Shown: piece after piece, positions 1 to 11,599 of the stretch
Position numbering within the stretch: the stretch's first letter is position 1
Layout: every line of letters begins with the position of its first letter
Source of the DNA: Geosiphon pyriformis
Lineage: Eukaryota > Glomeromycota > Glomeromycetes > Archaeosporales > Geosiphonaceae
Length of the DNA stretch: 64,000 bases
Direction: 5' to 3'
Assembly: GCA_016748015.1 (NCBI GenBank)
Contig: JAAOMT010000776.1
Location: forward strand, 62,755 to 126,754
Notes under the pieces: model-generated
The model's input: only the letters and a program-made list of their open reading frames with translations
The model's database searches: none
What the model was told of the DNA's origin: nothing
Program-made: the position numbers and the translations under genes

Positions 1-199
1 CCAAGAAGTCAAGAATAGTACTAAGTCTTTTTTGCAAAATATCTTTGTAATTTCTTCAAAAAATATTGTCTCAATATCAGTTTCTATTGGTAGTATTGCC
101 ATATGTCTATAGAGCAGATAAAAAGGTTCATAACTTGTTATGTCATAATTCACAATTCTATAAGCAAACAAAGCTGAAAGCAGTATTTTGTTTCATAAA

Positions 200-868
200 T
201 TTGTTTCTTTACTGGTTTTGGTTAAGGTTTTACATAGTATTCTATTGAAATGTTCTACTAAGCTATTTGTTTGAAAATGGTAAAAAAAAAAGTTTATAAC
301 ATATTCTCATTTTTCTACAAAGTTCTTTAACCAGTGTACTGAGAAAAGCTCTTTCTCTATTAGATAAAAGTTTTTTGAAGCAGCCATAATGGCAGATGAT
401 ATTTTCATAAATAAAATTGGCTATTGAGACTGCTGTTTAATCTGGAGTGGTTCTTGTTTCTACTCACTTTGTAAGATAATTGGTAGCTGTGATAATATAT
501 CTGTTACTATTAGAAGTTATTGTTAAAGGTCCAAAAACATCTATACCAATTCTGTTAAATAGTTGACCAACAAAGATTGGATGGATATCTTTTTTGTAAT
601 TGGGTTTGCCTTTTCTTTGGCAAATATCACAGGTTCTAATATATTCAGCAATATTCTTTCTTAAGATAGGCCAATAATAGCAAGCTAAAGTTTTCTGAAT
701 TGTTTTTGTTTTTCCAAAGTGTCTAGCTAATAAGTTAGTGTGCATGTTGTATATTACAATTTCTCTTTTTTCAAATCTGATGACTCTCTGGGAGTGGTCA
801 AAATCTTTTCTGTTTCTTTTATATAATTGGTTCTGGCAGATCAAATAAAAATTTGAATGTTTGTACAA
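200..868 (-). pseudogene. G1 integrase (zinc-binding domain and catalytic core)
   Basis: The open part (464-868) holds an HHCC-type zinc-binding domain: two spaced His, then a CDIC pair after CYYWP. It is followed by the start of the DDE core with GIDVFGPL, which contains the first catalytic Asp. Downstream (to about 280) translation continues through stops into LSNRERAF, where the family normally has LSDRG, so the second catalytic Asp is Asn. Integrase would insert the cDNA copy into the genome. This copy is inactive and also truncated by the window edge. Confidence 0.85.
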
Positions 869-959
869 ATATTTTCTTTGCTGTCAAGTGTATTCTGATG
901 AGTATTGTTCTTTATCCAAAAATTTCATTAAGACAGAGTAGTTGTCCAAGTTTATTATT

Positions 960-1560
960 GTGTTTGTCAAAAAAGAGAGTTACTAATAATTAAAGTGGGT
1001 TGGTTTGAAAAGCTTGTACTGTTACTGGATGGTAAATCTAAAGAAAGTGTTGGCATTTTGATGATTTGCTCCTTTGCAGTATTGAATATCATAGTCAAAT
1101 TCATTCAAGTGGAGTATCCAGCAAGTTATTTATTTGTGTTCCAGCTTTTTTTTATTGCACAGCCAAACTAAGACTTGATAATCTATTACCATTAAAAATT
1201 TCACACCAAAAAAATATTGATCCCAGTAATTAGTAGTTCAAATTACTACTAAACATTCTTGTTCAGTTACTAAATAATTCTTTTCTGCTGGTGTGAGAAA
1301 TCTACTGATATATGCTATGACATGTTTTCTGTTATTTTTATCTTTTTGTAAAAAGACAGCACCAAGTCTATAGCCAAATACATTAGTATGGAGAATGAAA
1401 GATTAGTCCAGATTAAGTTGCTTGAAAATTGGTTCAGTAACAAGTTTTTTCTTCAGAATTTCAAAAGCTTTTTGTTGATAAGTGCCCCAGTAATAATTAA
1501 CATTTTTCTTAAGTAGTTGATTGAAAGAAAAAGCAATTTTGGAGAAATCCTTAATAAATT
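960..1560 (-). pseudogene. G1 RNase H region
   Basis: No long open frame survives. Short stretches on the minus strand read like the Ty3/gypsy RNase H domain between RT and integrase, including an aligned F..ILHTNVFGY-like segment near 1350-1410 and a sequence resembling the usual ANYLV-TEQECL stretch near 1240-1290. The assignment rests mainly on position between RT (1600-2340) and integrase (below 870). Confidence 0.6.
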
Positions 1561-1599
1561 TGTAATAGTAAAAAGCCAAACCAAGAAAAGAGCATAGTT

Positions 1600-2340
1600 C
1601 AAGAACATTTATTAGTTGTCAAATGTTTTGAACTTTTTTAACTTTAGCTAAATCAGAGAAGATTCTATTTTTTATAATAAGATAACCAAAAAACTAAGTG
1701 AATTGGTCTAAAGAAAAATTTAATTGAATTGATCTTAAGACCAATATTTCTGAACAGGTCAAAAACCTTCTGCAAATGTTTAAGGTGTTCATTTCAAATT
1801 TTTGAGTAGATCATTATGTCATCTAATTAGACCAGAACAAATTTTTTTTACTGATTCAAATGCTTTGTTCATTAGGCATTAAAAAGTGGGAGAAACATTG
1901 GTAAAACCAAAAGGCATGACTGTAAATTCATAGATGCCATATTTGGTAATAAAAGCAGTTTTCTTTCTGCTTTCTGGATCTATCTCTACTTGCCAGAATC
2001 TAGCAGTTAAGTTAATAGTTGAAAAAAAAGCAGCACCATTGAATTTATCTAGCATTGTATTAATTTTGGGGAGTAGGTACATGTTTTTTATAGTGATAAC
2101 ATTTAATTGGTAGTAGTTAATACAAAAGCATAAGGTTCCATCTTTTTTGGATATTACTACAACTGGAAAAACCCATTCACTTTTGGTTTCTTGTATAAAT
2201 CTAAGATTTTTCATTCAAGTTATTTCTTTCTTGATAAACTTATCATTGTATTAATTGAATTGATAAGGCTTTAAATAGATGGAGTAAGTTTTTTTGATAG
2301 TAATGGTGTGTTGTATTACATGGATTCATTCAAGAATGTC
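1600..2340 (-). pseudogene. G1 reverse transcriptase
   Basis: The open segment 1879-2214 contains the RT fingers and palm: an FPVVVISKKDGTLCFCINYY-like block, LLPKINTMLDKFNGA, then the FSTINLTARFWQVE block and the TKYGIYEFTVMPFGFTN block. Each matches a conserved Ty3/gypsy RT motif. The first catalytic Asp (normally in STxDL) is Asn here. Past a stop, near 1816-1830, the YLDD box reads stop-LDD-IMIYSK, so both catalytic Asp survive but the Tyr codon is a stop. Nonfunctional. Confidence 0.9.
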
Positions 2341-2344
2341 ACTT

Positions 2345-3030
2345 TTTTTTGAGATAACTGGGCTATTTCTAGCCAACAAGTTTTCAATGTCCACTTTTTT
2401 TTCTTTAGAGAAAAGTTCTTTTTGTTTTACAACTAGTGATTAGATTTCAAGTGGTTTATTCTCAAAAGACTTCTGTACTTTTTTTAGTTTTTCTCTGGAT
2501 ATTAAACTAATTGGCTCCCAATCTTTATAATAGATCAAACAAAACTTGCATTTATTATTAAAAGAATACAAAGATTTATCACACTAGCACCTGACACAAG
2601 GGCCATGCCACCAATAACTGTATTTTGCTTTCTTACCAGATTTTTTATTAAAGATTTTTCTAAGAATATTATAGTAGGGCCAGCAGATCAGCTTGCCATT
2701 TATCATGATTTCTTTTTTGTTAGCTTTAACATTGTCCAGTGGCTTGCCATTGCTGATGAAAATAGTATAAACAAGTTTAGCAGTTTCTTCTTGTTCTTCT
2801 TGATCTTCTTCTTTATTACTCTTATCATCATCTAATTCATCTGATTATTCTTCTTCTTGGTTTTGCTTAAGTACTAGAGGAGTGATCCAATGATAATACT
2901 TAACTACAATGAGCTTTTTACTACATCTGATGGTTAGTTCACAAAATTTATAGTCAAGTAATGCTTTCACTTTTTTAGGCCATTTATTGCTAACAATTAT
3001 TGTGTATTTCTTGGCTTCAGATATTTCCAT
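2345..3030 (-). pseudogene. G1 protease-RT linker with CxxC...CxxC zinc-ribbon-like motif
   Basis: On the minus strand, positions 2539-2599 read GPCVRC, stop, CDKSLYSF...CKFC. This is a pair of CxxC knuckles about 15 residues apart, followed by a YYKDWEPISL stretch. It resembles a small zinc ribbon lying just before RT. The segment 2845-3030 (MEISEAKKYTIIVSNKWPKK) is the C-terminal continuation of the protease region. I cannot name the domain. It is broken by one stop inside the motif. Confidence 0.6.
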
Positions 3031-3123
3031 GTCAGTTTTAATGCTAATACTATTAATACAAACAAAAACAGCTTTGGCTATGCTCAGACCTTTCTTCTTG
3101 TTATTATATATATTGGTTATTGG

Positions 3124-3372
3124 TCAAATAGAAAGCTTATCAATCTTTCTGCCAATCACTTTAAGAAAGTGTTTGGCAATTACACTAACAGATAATCCAC
3201 TGTCTAGAATCAGATCAATGAAATAACCAGCCACTTGGGCTTTACAAATTAGAGGAGTGATATTGCTGTTATCAGTAAATTCAGCTTGACAAGAACATTT
3301 GTTAGTCTTTAGTGTTTTCTTCTTTGGTATCAATAATTTGTGAAAATTTTTTCTGAACTGTGAATGAGTCAA
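3124..3372 (-). pseudogene. G1 aspartic protease (retropepsin-like)
   Basis: The segment reads TPLICKAQVAGYFIDLILDSGLSVSVIAKHFLK. It carries the DSG active-site triad preceded by hydrophobic residues, followed by a region typical of retropepsins. The protein would cleave the Gag-Pol precursor inside the particle. It lies between the gag knuckle and RT, as expected. The upstream segment 3376-3615 is a low-complexity Lys/Ser-rich linker without recognisable domains. The frame is interrupted between the two. Confidence 0.85.
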
Positions 3373-3815
3373 TAGTTAGCCAAATGTAATGTGTACTGAG
3401 GTTTCCATGAGATCTTTAATAACAAAATAGAGGCCAGATTTTTGTACTATTTCTGAGGGTTTTAACTTTAGAGAATTTTTAAAAACTTTAGCCTTTAGTG
3501 ACTTATTGTTATTAACAGTTAACTTAGATGCTTTGTTTGAGTCTAGAATGAAATCAACTTTGGCTTTTTTTTTCTTTCTTGTTGATTCAAAGGTGTTGAT
3601 TGCTAGTTCATCCATGTCATGATCATCATTAGTTAGGTTAAAAGCATAAAAAAGGTTTTCTTCTGATTAACTTGCACTTTTATCTTTTGGAGATGCACCT
3701 ACCAGTTTAAAGGCTGATAAACAGTGGCTTCAACTAAGAAATCCTCTCCAAAAAAATTGATGTTGGCATAATTGGATCTTTGATTGGAAACATTGTTGTT
3801 GATAATTTTGTTGTT

Positions 3816-4283
3816 TTAATTATTATTGTTTTTAAGAACTGAAAAAGGCAATGGAGGATTGTTGCAATCTTTGAAAAAGTGCCCAGTTAATCCACAGTGA
3901 TAACATACAAATGAGCCATGATTTTGTTGTCTTTGATAAGAGAATTGTTGGAGTTGATTAAAATGGGGTTCATATCTGGGTCTTTGGAGTTGTTGATTCT
4001 CTCTAACTGCTTGAGCTAAGGGTTCTAATAGCCAGACAAAATTGGCTGTAAGTCTATCTATCAATTGTTCATTGGAATCTGGAGTTTGGGCAACAAAAAA
4101 AGTGGCAGCCATTTGAGGAGCAGAAGTCATAACAGAAACAGAAGCAAAAACTGGAAATGTAGATTCCAAATGCATTTTTTGATTGTCTTTAATTCGTTGG
4201 GCTAGTTTAATGACCATATCCATTGTAAAATGGTTTTTCAAAGCCAGGAGAGACCAAAAAACATATGAGAGATCAGTTCTCAA
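3816..4283 (-). pseudogene. G1 gag C-terminal half with CCHC knuckle
   Basis: The C-terminal part of gag. A Gln/Asn-rich stretch (QQFSYQRQQNHGSF) leads into a complete CX2CX4HX4C knuckle, CYHCGLTGHFFKDC, at 3864-3905. Such knuckles bind the element RNA during packaging. The knuckle is intact here, unlike in the other gypsy copies of this window. A stop separates this segment from the next gag block upstream. Confidence 0.88.
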
Positions 4284-4742
4284 TCCTTTTGTAAAGGAAT
4301 GAATTTTCTGTTTTTCTGTTTTTCTGTCCAGTTTCTTCTAAAGTTTATTTGTTTAATTAGTTTTCTAATAACTTTAGCATATTTAGTCACAACTTCACCA
4401 GAGCCTTGAATTTTTTTTTCTAATTCCATATGCCATTTTGAGATTAAAATAGGAGTTCTAAATTTAGTTTCAAACTGGATTGTGAAAGAGGTGTTTTCTT
4501 CTCCAGCATTTGTTGGTGCCTATTTAATAATTTTTTGGTAAACACCAGCATTGGTTTTTTGTGAAAACCAAGTAGCAAGAAAGCCTTGGAGGTAGCCACC
4601 AATAATTTGAAACTTGTATTCATTATTGGTTGGCTGTAGCAGCTCTTTCAAAGTCATCTAATCATTCAATTAGATCTTGTACATTACTTCTGAATAAAGG
4701 TAATAAAGTGTTATTTCTTCGCCCTAAAACAGTTTGTATGCT

Positions 4743-5255
4743 CTAGAGGACAATCAGAATGTTTTGTTGCATGAGGTCATTAGCCATTAGTTCAAAAATA
4801 ACTGTTTGTATGAAATGTTTTGATTTACTTGAGAAGAGATTAAAAACAGAAGCAGTTTGATAGCTTTCTTCTTCTGTTTCAAAGAGTGTTTCAGCTAGTT
4901 GATAAGCAGCAATCCAAATGTGAATCTGGTAATTTAGATATTCAGAATCAAGAGGCTGTTGTTTAAATGTTATGGAATATAAAAGCTGATTGATGCTATT
5001 GTTTCTTTCTTTAAAGTTGTCTTCAAAATAAGCTTGGTCAAAGTAATAAGTTGTGTAAACTGTATAGGCTTCAGCTAAATGCTCATTCAGGAACCAGTTC
5101 CAAAAGTCTTGGAATTGTTTACTGAATTGTTCTTCAATAAGGAAGCAAATTAAGCAGAAGAGCAAAGGATTGAGTTCAATAAAGTCTAGATTGTTTTTGT
5201 TATGTGCTTCAAAGTATTCTTCTGATTGTTGTGGCAGATATGAATAATCACCCAT
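4743..5255 (-). pseudogene. G1 gag N-terminal half
   Basis: 170 residues open from an ATG at 5255, about 50 bases inside the primer-binding site, so this is probably the true start of Gag. The protein is Phe/Tyr/Gln/Glu-rich and predicted mostly helical, with no recognisable domain. Gag forms the intracellular particle. The frame is lost at 4743; related sequence continues through stops to the knuckle-bearing segment at 4283. Identity rests on position. Confidence 0.7.
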
Positions 5256-5284
5256 ACAATAAGAAACAAAGTAGATTTTGACAA

Positions 5285-5302
5285 CTTCACAGAAAGCACC
5301 AC
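5285..5302 (-). promoter_or_regulatory. G1 primer-binding site
   Basis: On the minus strand, just inside the 5' LTR, the sequence reads TGGTGCTTTCTGTGAAG. It starts with TGGT, the complement of a tRNA 3' end. The same TGGTGCTT...TGTGAA core occurs at the corresponding place in G3 and G5, and in altered form in G4. I cannot assign the tRNA. Confidence 0.7.
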
Positions 5303-5307
5303 TTTTA

Positions 5308-5950
5308 TGTTATGAGTTGGAGTAACAAGCTAACAGATAGCAAAAGAGAACAAGATTATAGGGTGATGAAAAAAATCAAAGAGAATTTAACTTTAAAGAG
5401 TGAATTGAATAAGTATAGATTTAATATGCAAGATTAGTCTCATAAAATATCTTAGTTACTATAATTTTCAAAAGATAACCAGAAAATCTGAAAGTAGAGG
5501 GATAGTCTGTACTGTCAACAAATAATTACACACTGGTATAATTCTATGCCTTATGTCAGCACTCTTAAAATTAAATATCAGATATCAGATATATTCTTTA
5601 GTCATGTTTTATTCAATAATCTTTAAATGCTGCAATTACATGTTTTAGAAAAAAAGTAGAAAACAACTAACAAGTAATCTTTTATCTTAAAATGTTCAGA
5701 TATTTGAAGATAGAGAAAGAGAAATTAGTGATAAGAGAATAATTGAAATGAAAGTTGTTATTTTATTTATTTTCTTTTTTTAATTCTTACATGTTTTTCT
5801 ATAGCTAAGAGATTTATTACTTATATAGCTATCAAAAGTGGTCAATAATCAAGTCAATGATTACTTTTTAAAAATATAGTAACTAATTATATAACATCAG
5901 TGGCTAATACATATGATAATTAATAAGAAGTATAGGTTTCAATTGTAACA
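5308..5950 (-). repeat. G1 5' LTR
   Basis: A 643-bp block bounded by inverted ends TGTTA...TAACA, adjacent to the primer-binding site. No second copy is in the window because the element runs off the left edge, so the boundaries rest on the terminal inverted repeat and the PBS position. Confidence 0.7.
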
Positions 5951-6168
5951 ATATTAATGAAACATATATTAATTTTAATGGAATTTAATCTTAAAAAAAA
6001 ATATTATTATTCAATAATTAACAAAAATCAAAAATAATAACAATATAATATATTAATCAATTATTAAATAACAATATAAATAGCACAAAACAACAAATAA
6101 AAATAAAAAAATATAATATATATATAATAATATATAAAACATATACAAATATGTTCAATTTAACATAA
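5951..6168. other. AT-rich spacer between G1 and G2
   Basis: 218 bases of almost pure A/T low-complexity sequence between the end of the G1 LTR and the start of the G2 LTR. No gene or repeat is recognisable. Confidence 0.6.
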
Positions 6169-7207
6169 TGTTATTTAAATAGAAAAGTCAATTCAAAAAC
6201 TAGTAAAAAAATGTGGTTAAAATGTAATAAAAAAAATGTAATAATATAAAATAATACATAATAATACATAATAATACATAATAATTCAGAATAATACAAG
6301 ATAATACACAATAATATAAAATAACACAAAATAACTAGTTATAATATAGGATAATCAGTTATAGTATAAAAAAACAAAATAATAATAGTAATAATAAATG
6401 ATAGCTAATAATAACAAATAATTAAAAACAATCTTATAAAACTAAAAAATATGTATAAAAATAAGTAGTTATAGCAAAAAAAAAACAGATAAACAAGAAT
6501 AAATCATTTTTTATTTTTTTTTATCTTTTTCATAAATTATTTCTATCTATATCTTATATTTATATTATTTCAAATAAAAAAAATAATTAAAATCAAATTA
6601 CTTATATTTAATTCTTAAATTTATATGTTTCAACTAAATTAATCACTTTTTTTGTTTTAATTTTTGGCCAAATGCTTTTAGCATAATTACAGTAAAATCT
6701 TAATAACTTGAACTAATTGCTCTTAATAATAACAATTAACAATACTAATTTTTCTTTTTTCTTTTTTCTTTTTATTTTATTTTATTTTTTTATTTTATTT
6801 TTATTTATTTTATTTATTTTCTTGTAAAACAGCAATCTTAGAAAATTGACTATCTAAAAATAGATTTTGTAATAGTTTGGTAAAAAAGAAAAGCTTTTTT
6901 TAGAATTAAATATTAATATTATCTTATTAACTTATTAAAAGAACAAAAAAACACCACCAAACTCTAATAGCTGTGCTTGACTAGCTCAAAAAAGATAGCT
7001 CATTTATATTAATCATAAACAGTCAAACCATTTTTCTGTGCTTTATAACCAAAAAACTTCACAAATAAAATCACATTTATCACAGACTTTCAGAAACTGA
7101 TAATACTAACACATTTTATGTGTTTATAAAAAACTCTTTAAAGTTCTTTTATTCGAATTTAGAGTATTAAACATTACTACTATACTCTACCAAGTTTACT
7201 TGTAATA
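6169..7207 (+). repeat. G2 5' LTR
   Basis: About 1039 bp. The start TGTTATTTAAATAG matches the reverse complement of the end of the G3 LTRs. The last part (about 6930-7207, with ACACCACCAAACTC and CTCTACCAAGTTTACTTG) matches the reverse complement of the G3 LTR start. A 3' partner begins at 44859. It includes a repetitive ACATAATAATACATAATA section around 6240-6330. Confidence 0.85.
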
Positions 7208-7859
7208 TTTGGTAATCTCTATAAAATTATAAAATTTACAGAAACAGAATACTCTAGAAATTTACAAAGTAGTAATTATTAGAACTATAAGAAAAGATTA
7301 TATACTATTTAAAAAAGCATTATTTTAATATTTAAAGAAAACTTGGAAATACCAACAAAGATCACTATTGTTGAAAATAATTTTTGTTATTATGTACATG
7401 CTAGAATTAACTATTTATTAGGCCAAACAACTAATATAAAAAAATTTAAAAAACAAATCTATTTTTAACTACCAATTAGACAATAGTTGAGATTCTTCTT
7501 TTAATCAATAAAAAAATTAAGATACACATTCAAAAACAATATTCACAAATAATAAGAAAGCAAATATTAAAACTTGACTTTAAAAAATTTGAATCAAACT
7601 TTAATAATAATAGTACATAAATTACACAAGAAAAAATTATATTCATAGTTAATAAAAAATCAAGATTTCTTTTACCAATAATCTTCTTATATTATTAAAC
7701 TTCTGAAAACAAAATCTTATTCAATCAATCTATTAAGCCACAAATAAAAACCCCAAAAACTTTTGAATATCTGTATTTTTGGGATTCTAATCAAAATATT
7801 TGGATTAAATTCTTAAGAAAATATGGAGTTATATTTAAAAATTTTATTTTAATAACCAG
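7208..7859 (+). pseudogene. G2 primer-binding site and gag 5' part
   Basis: Immediately after the LTR the sequence reads TTTGGTAATCTCT, aligned with TTTGGTGCTCTCT of G4, so the TGGTGC core is changed. The block near 7486-7550 (ATACACATTCAAAAACA) matches the reverse complement of the G4 gag region near 16790-16850. No open frame of note remains. The segment is cut at 7859 by insertion of G3 and resumes at 20957. Confidence 0.65.
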
Positions 7860-8205
7860 TGTTATGAATAAATTAGATGGAGTATGGCAGTAATATTTGG
7901 TATTTAAGATTTGGGTTTTTAGAAAGCTTTTGATGGTTTTTTTTTGGTAGGCTTATTTGATGTGTCAGTGTTATTAGTCTTTAAAGGTCTGTTGAATTGT
8001 TATGAATTTATTTATAGAATTTTTGGTTATAAGGCACAGAGAGATGTTTTGTAGTGTTATAACTTTTTGTATACGAATATAAGCTATTTTTTCCGAGCTA
8101 ATGAGTGCAATCATTAGGATTTGGCAGTATTTTTTTACCCTTCTGGTAAGCTACCAAGATAATATTAATATTTAAACTTAAGAGGAGCTTTCCTCTTTTA
8201 CCAGA
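7860..8205 (-). repeat. G3 left (3') LTR, first part
   Basis: Matches 20005-20335 along its length (for example TCTTTAAAGGTCTGTT and AAGCTACCAAGATAATATTAATATT). It breaks off at CCAGA, where G4 is inserted, and continues at 18003. Confidence 0.88.
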
Positions 8206-8978
8206 TGTTATAGGTAATTATTTGGGGTCTCAAATCAAATAACAAACCCATAACTTGGTGCTTAATAGCTGATATAATTAGTATTATTTAAAAGTTTTGG
8301 TATTTGAAGGTTTTTAATTTGAGTTTTTTGTATAATAAACAGAAATTTAAGTGTTGTTTTATCTATAGCTTTTCAGAATTGTGATTTTGTTAAATTTCTT
8401 TCTTCAATGTGGTAGTTGGTTTATTCTGGTAGTCATGCTCTTCTGATAAGCTATCTGTTAATTATATATATTATTTTATCCTTATTTCTGGGTCTTCTAT
8501 TAGACTATTCATAATGTTAATTATTCAGCACTTATTCCCTTAATTAATTATTACACAACAAAAGAAAGTAAAAAAAAAATAAAAGATAAAAAAATAAGCC
8601 AAGACAATAAAGAGTTAGTATTTTGTTAATAGCCATGATCAAGAGCTATTGTTCCAGTGTGATTAAATATCAGATACTATCAACATATAGTGTTGATAGT
8701 AAGGAGAGTAATTTGAATAGTAAATAGTTATTTTATTGATATTGATGATTCTAACTAAGATGTTTTCTTTGAATAAGGAAATTTTAATATTAATTCTGTC
8801 TTTTTTACTTTTAATACTTTTGTTATATATACATAATTTAGGTTCTATAAGATTGCTTACATTTCTGAGCAATGTGCTATGATTTTTTAAGCAATATGCT
8901 TATATGTTAACTACTATTCTTTTATTGGTCTATCTGTTTTTCCTACTATTTTTTTGTATGTTTTTTCTATAAGTAATA
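8206..8978 (-). repeat. G4 3' LTR (left)
   Basis: 773 bp, closely similar to 17146-18002. In the first 105 bases I count eight differences, all transitions. It is about 85 bp shorter because it lacks the extra palindromic units at about 17830-17930 of the partner. The polypurine tract of the minus strand (AAAAGGAGAAGA) lies just inside, at about 8980-8996. Confidence 0.9.
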
Positions 8979-10061
8979 TTATCTTCTCCTTTTAATATTA
9001 AGCTCTATCAAAATCTTTATTTTGAATTAGTTTCATTACTTTTCTTTTTAGTACTGTTTGTTCAACTTTGGTTCTTATATTTTCGATTTATGCATTATTT
9101 ATTCTTCCCTATTGGTTAATAGTTATTGTTTTTATATTGGGATATAGCAATATTTCTAAATAGTTTTGAAATATTGTGTATAGTTAATAGATTTTTCTAA
9201 TATGTAGTGTCAAATTTGTTTTCTTTTCAATAATGTTTTCAATGTTCCATATTATCTCTGGATTAAATATTCTTTTAGATTTGTTTAGATATAATTTTCG
9301 AATATTTGATTTTTGTCCCAATTAATAATAACAGTATGATATTGAAAGTTGTTCCATTTACTAATTCCAATTTTTTTTGTGAGTTCCTCAGTTAGAACCA
9401 TGATGGGTATTTTTTCAAAAGTGCTTTTTACTTTTTCTACTATTTTATTTGACCAGTTTTTTGTTTGGTTCTGTGGTCACTAATATGGTGTATTTTTTGC
9501 TTTTTTTTTCTGTTTGGTGTTTTAATAGCAGATTTTTTTGTGGTTAACAACAATTTCTATGTCCAATTGTTGTTAGTTTAAGGCTTAGAATAATTGTTGA
9601 GCTAAGGTGTAAATATGGTCTGATATTTCCATTTTCTTTGGTTCTTTTGTCATGTATACTGTGTCCTTATATACTCTTTTGGTCAATCAGTTTGATGTGT
9701 TTGAATCAATGATTATGATTGGTTCTAGATCTTGTGGGATCTTATCTGGTTGAATTAGTATTCATTGTACTCCTAGTTGTGGAATATTACTGGTCAATAA
9801 TGATGTTGTATTGTGATATGATTTTAGTTAATTACTATGTGCTGCTTTGGCTAAGATTTTGTTGTTCTATTTTAGTTTGTAAGCTCTATTTCCTAGAATT
9901 TTTTCAATGTGAAATGGTCTGTTCTATTTGGAGTCAAATTTTTCATTCCATTGTTTTTTTATTTTGGTATTATATAAGAGTACTTTGTCTCCAATCCTGA
10001 ATTCCACTGGTTTATCTAATAATTGGTTATCATGTCATTTTTTTTGTTTTTTTTGTGACTT
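8979..10061 (-). pseudogene. G4 integrase C-terminal region and 3' untranslated part
   Basis: On the minus strand, 9700-10060 gives broken translations resembling an integrase C-terminal tail: an NKVYKL-like stretch followed by a conserved motif ending in DLEPIIII near 9705-9740. The rest (8979-9700) has no clear coding content. Hydrophobic open frames on the plus strand here are antisense artefacts. Confidence 0.5.
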
Positions 10062-10900
10062 TTAAATATTATTAGCTGCTTTTTGTCTTTTGTTTTCTAA
10101 TGTTTTTATTAGTTTGTATGTTTTTTTAAGCAATGTTTTTTGAAAATTGACTTTATTTATTGGTTTTATTGGATATATATTGATTTTTATCTCAACTGAT
10201 AATATTGCTGTTTTACTATAAACAAGTTCAAATGGTGTTGCTTGTATGATATCTTGCTTCATTGTTCAATAAGCAAATAATACTAATGGTATAAACAAAT
10301 CCCATTTGTCCTGGTTTTCTTAACTGATTTTGACAATTGTTTTACACAATGTTCTATTGAATCTTTTTACTAAACTGTTTGTTTGTAGATAATATGGTGA
10401 TAATAATGGTTTTTTGATTCCAAATTTTTGGCTTAATTTTGTTAATGTTCTGTTTATAAGATAAGTTTTTGATTTGATAACAATTCTTTTAAACATTTAT
10501 GTTAACAGATCAGATCTTGGTGAACAAATTCAGCTATGAATTTTGCATCTGCTTTTTGAATTGTTTTTGTCTTTGGCCATTTTGTGAGATAGTTTATGGC
10601 TACTGCTATATAATGATTGCCTTTACTGGTTATTGTTAATGGTCTAACTAAGTTAATTCCAATTCTGTTAAATGGTTGTCTCATTTTAATTGGTCTTAAT
10701 AGTTTACTGGATCTTGTTTTTCCTCTTCTTTAATAAGCATCACAATTATAAACGTATTGAATGATGTCTAAATACATTAATAGCCAATAATATCTCTTTC
10801 TGGTTCTTTCTATAATTGCTTTTTTATAAAAGTGTCTTGCTGTCAGATCTGAGTACATATTGTATAATATTGTTTTTTTCTCTGATTTTGTGATTACTCT
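10062..10900 (-). pseudogene. G4 integrase (zinc domain, core, C-terminal part)
   Basis: 10502-10684 encodes the core start with GINLVRPLTITSKGNHYIAVA...NYLTKWPKTKTIQKA. The first catalytic Asp (GIDL in relatives) is Asn at 10652-10654. 10062-10262 encodes QATPFELVYSKTAILSVEI, the block after the third catalytic residue. Upstream (10690-10900) a degraded HHCC zinc domain is visible (ARHFYKK...YYWLLMYL). Frames are broken between these blocks. Would have integrated cDNA; dead in this copy. Confidence 0.85.
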
Positions 10901-11039
10901 GAGTGGTTGATCTGGATCCTTTTTGTTTTTCTAATATAATATATTTTGGTGGGTAATAAAATATTTGGATTGTTGTTTTATGTTGTTTTATTCTTTTGGA
11001 GATAAATTTTTCTTGAACTACTGGCTATTAATATAGTAT

Positions 11040-11599
11040 TAGAGTTGTTAATATTTTTGTGTATTTATTTTTTGTTATATTTTTGGATTGGAATGTTCTT
11101 AGATTTGTCTCATTTATGAAAAACCATTGGCATTTCCATTTTTTTTTCCTTTTTTATAATATACTGTATATTTGAATAGTGCAAGTTCTATATTCCATCT
11201 TACATGATGATTATCTCCAAATTTTTGCTTTTGGATTAATGTCAATTCTTTGTAATCAGTATATATGTCAAATTTCTGGCTTAAGTATTCTTTCTATTTC
11301 ATAACTGTCTAATAGATAGCTAAATGCTCTAGTGCTGATGTTCTATAGTTTTTTTTAGCTGGACTTAAACTTCAACTAGTGTATACTACTGGATGTTCTT
11401 TTTTATCTGGTTCTTTCTGTAACAATACTGCTCTTAATGCTTAACTTGATGCATCAGTAGTAATGATGAATGACTTACTGTAATCTGGATAGATCAATAC
11501 TGATGCTTAGATAAACTTTTTTCTTAATATATTAAAAGCTTTTTGTTGCTTTTCAGTCTATTTGTATTTTACATTTTTGGCTTGAAGCTGGTGAAGTGG
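11040..11599 (-). pseudogene. G4 RNase H
   Basis: On the minus strand near 11300-11370 the translation includes LSPAKKNYRTSALEHLAI, the conserved motif with Glu of Ty3/gypsy RNase H. It lies between RT and integrase. Several stops interrupt it. It would have degraded RNA in the RNA-DNA hybrid. Confidence 0.75.

Larger units (their letters stand above)
1..5950 (-). mobile_element. G1: Ty3/gypsy LTR retrotransposon, partial, degenerate
   Basis: Reading the minus strand from 5950 down gives an LTR (5308-5950), a primer-binding site, gag with a CCHC knuckle, a retropepsin-like protease, a zinc-ribbon-like linker, reverse transcriptase, RNase H and an integrase that runs off the window at base 1. 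The order protease-RT-RNase H-integrase places it in Ty3/gypsy. It differs from the other four gypsy elements here: its LTR is unrelated and it has no dUTPase segment between protease and RT. The coding regions are broken by stops and frame changes, and the second integrase aspartate appears as Asn. The 3' LTR and left target-site duplication lie outside the window. Confidence 0.9.

Noticed and set aside
6230-6340. Repeats resembling a CRISPR-like or regulatory array (ATAATACATAATA)
   Set aside because: No spacers of constant length; the sequence is a slippage-prone part of the G2 LTR and recurs at 44930-45010 in its partner.
9719-10000. Hydrophobic 93-residue plus-strand open frame resembling a membrane protein
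   Set aside because: Antisense to the integrase C-terminal region of G4; A/T-rich antisense of coding DNA gives Leu/Val/Tyr-rich frames. The same holds for 25517-25735 and 26081-26344 in G5.
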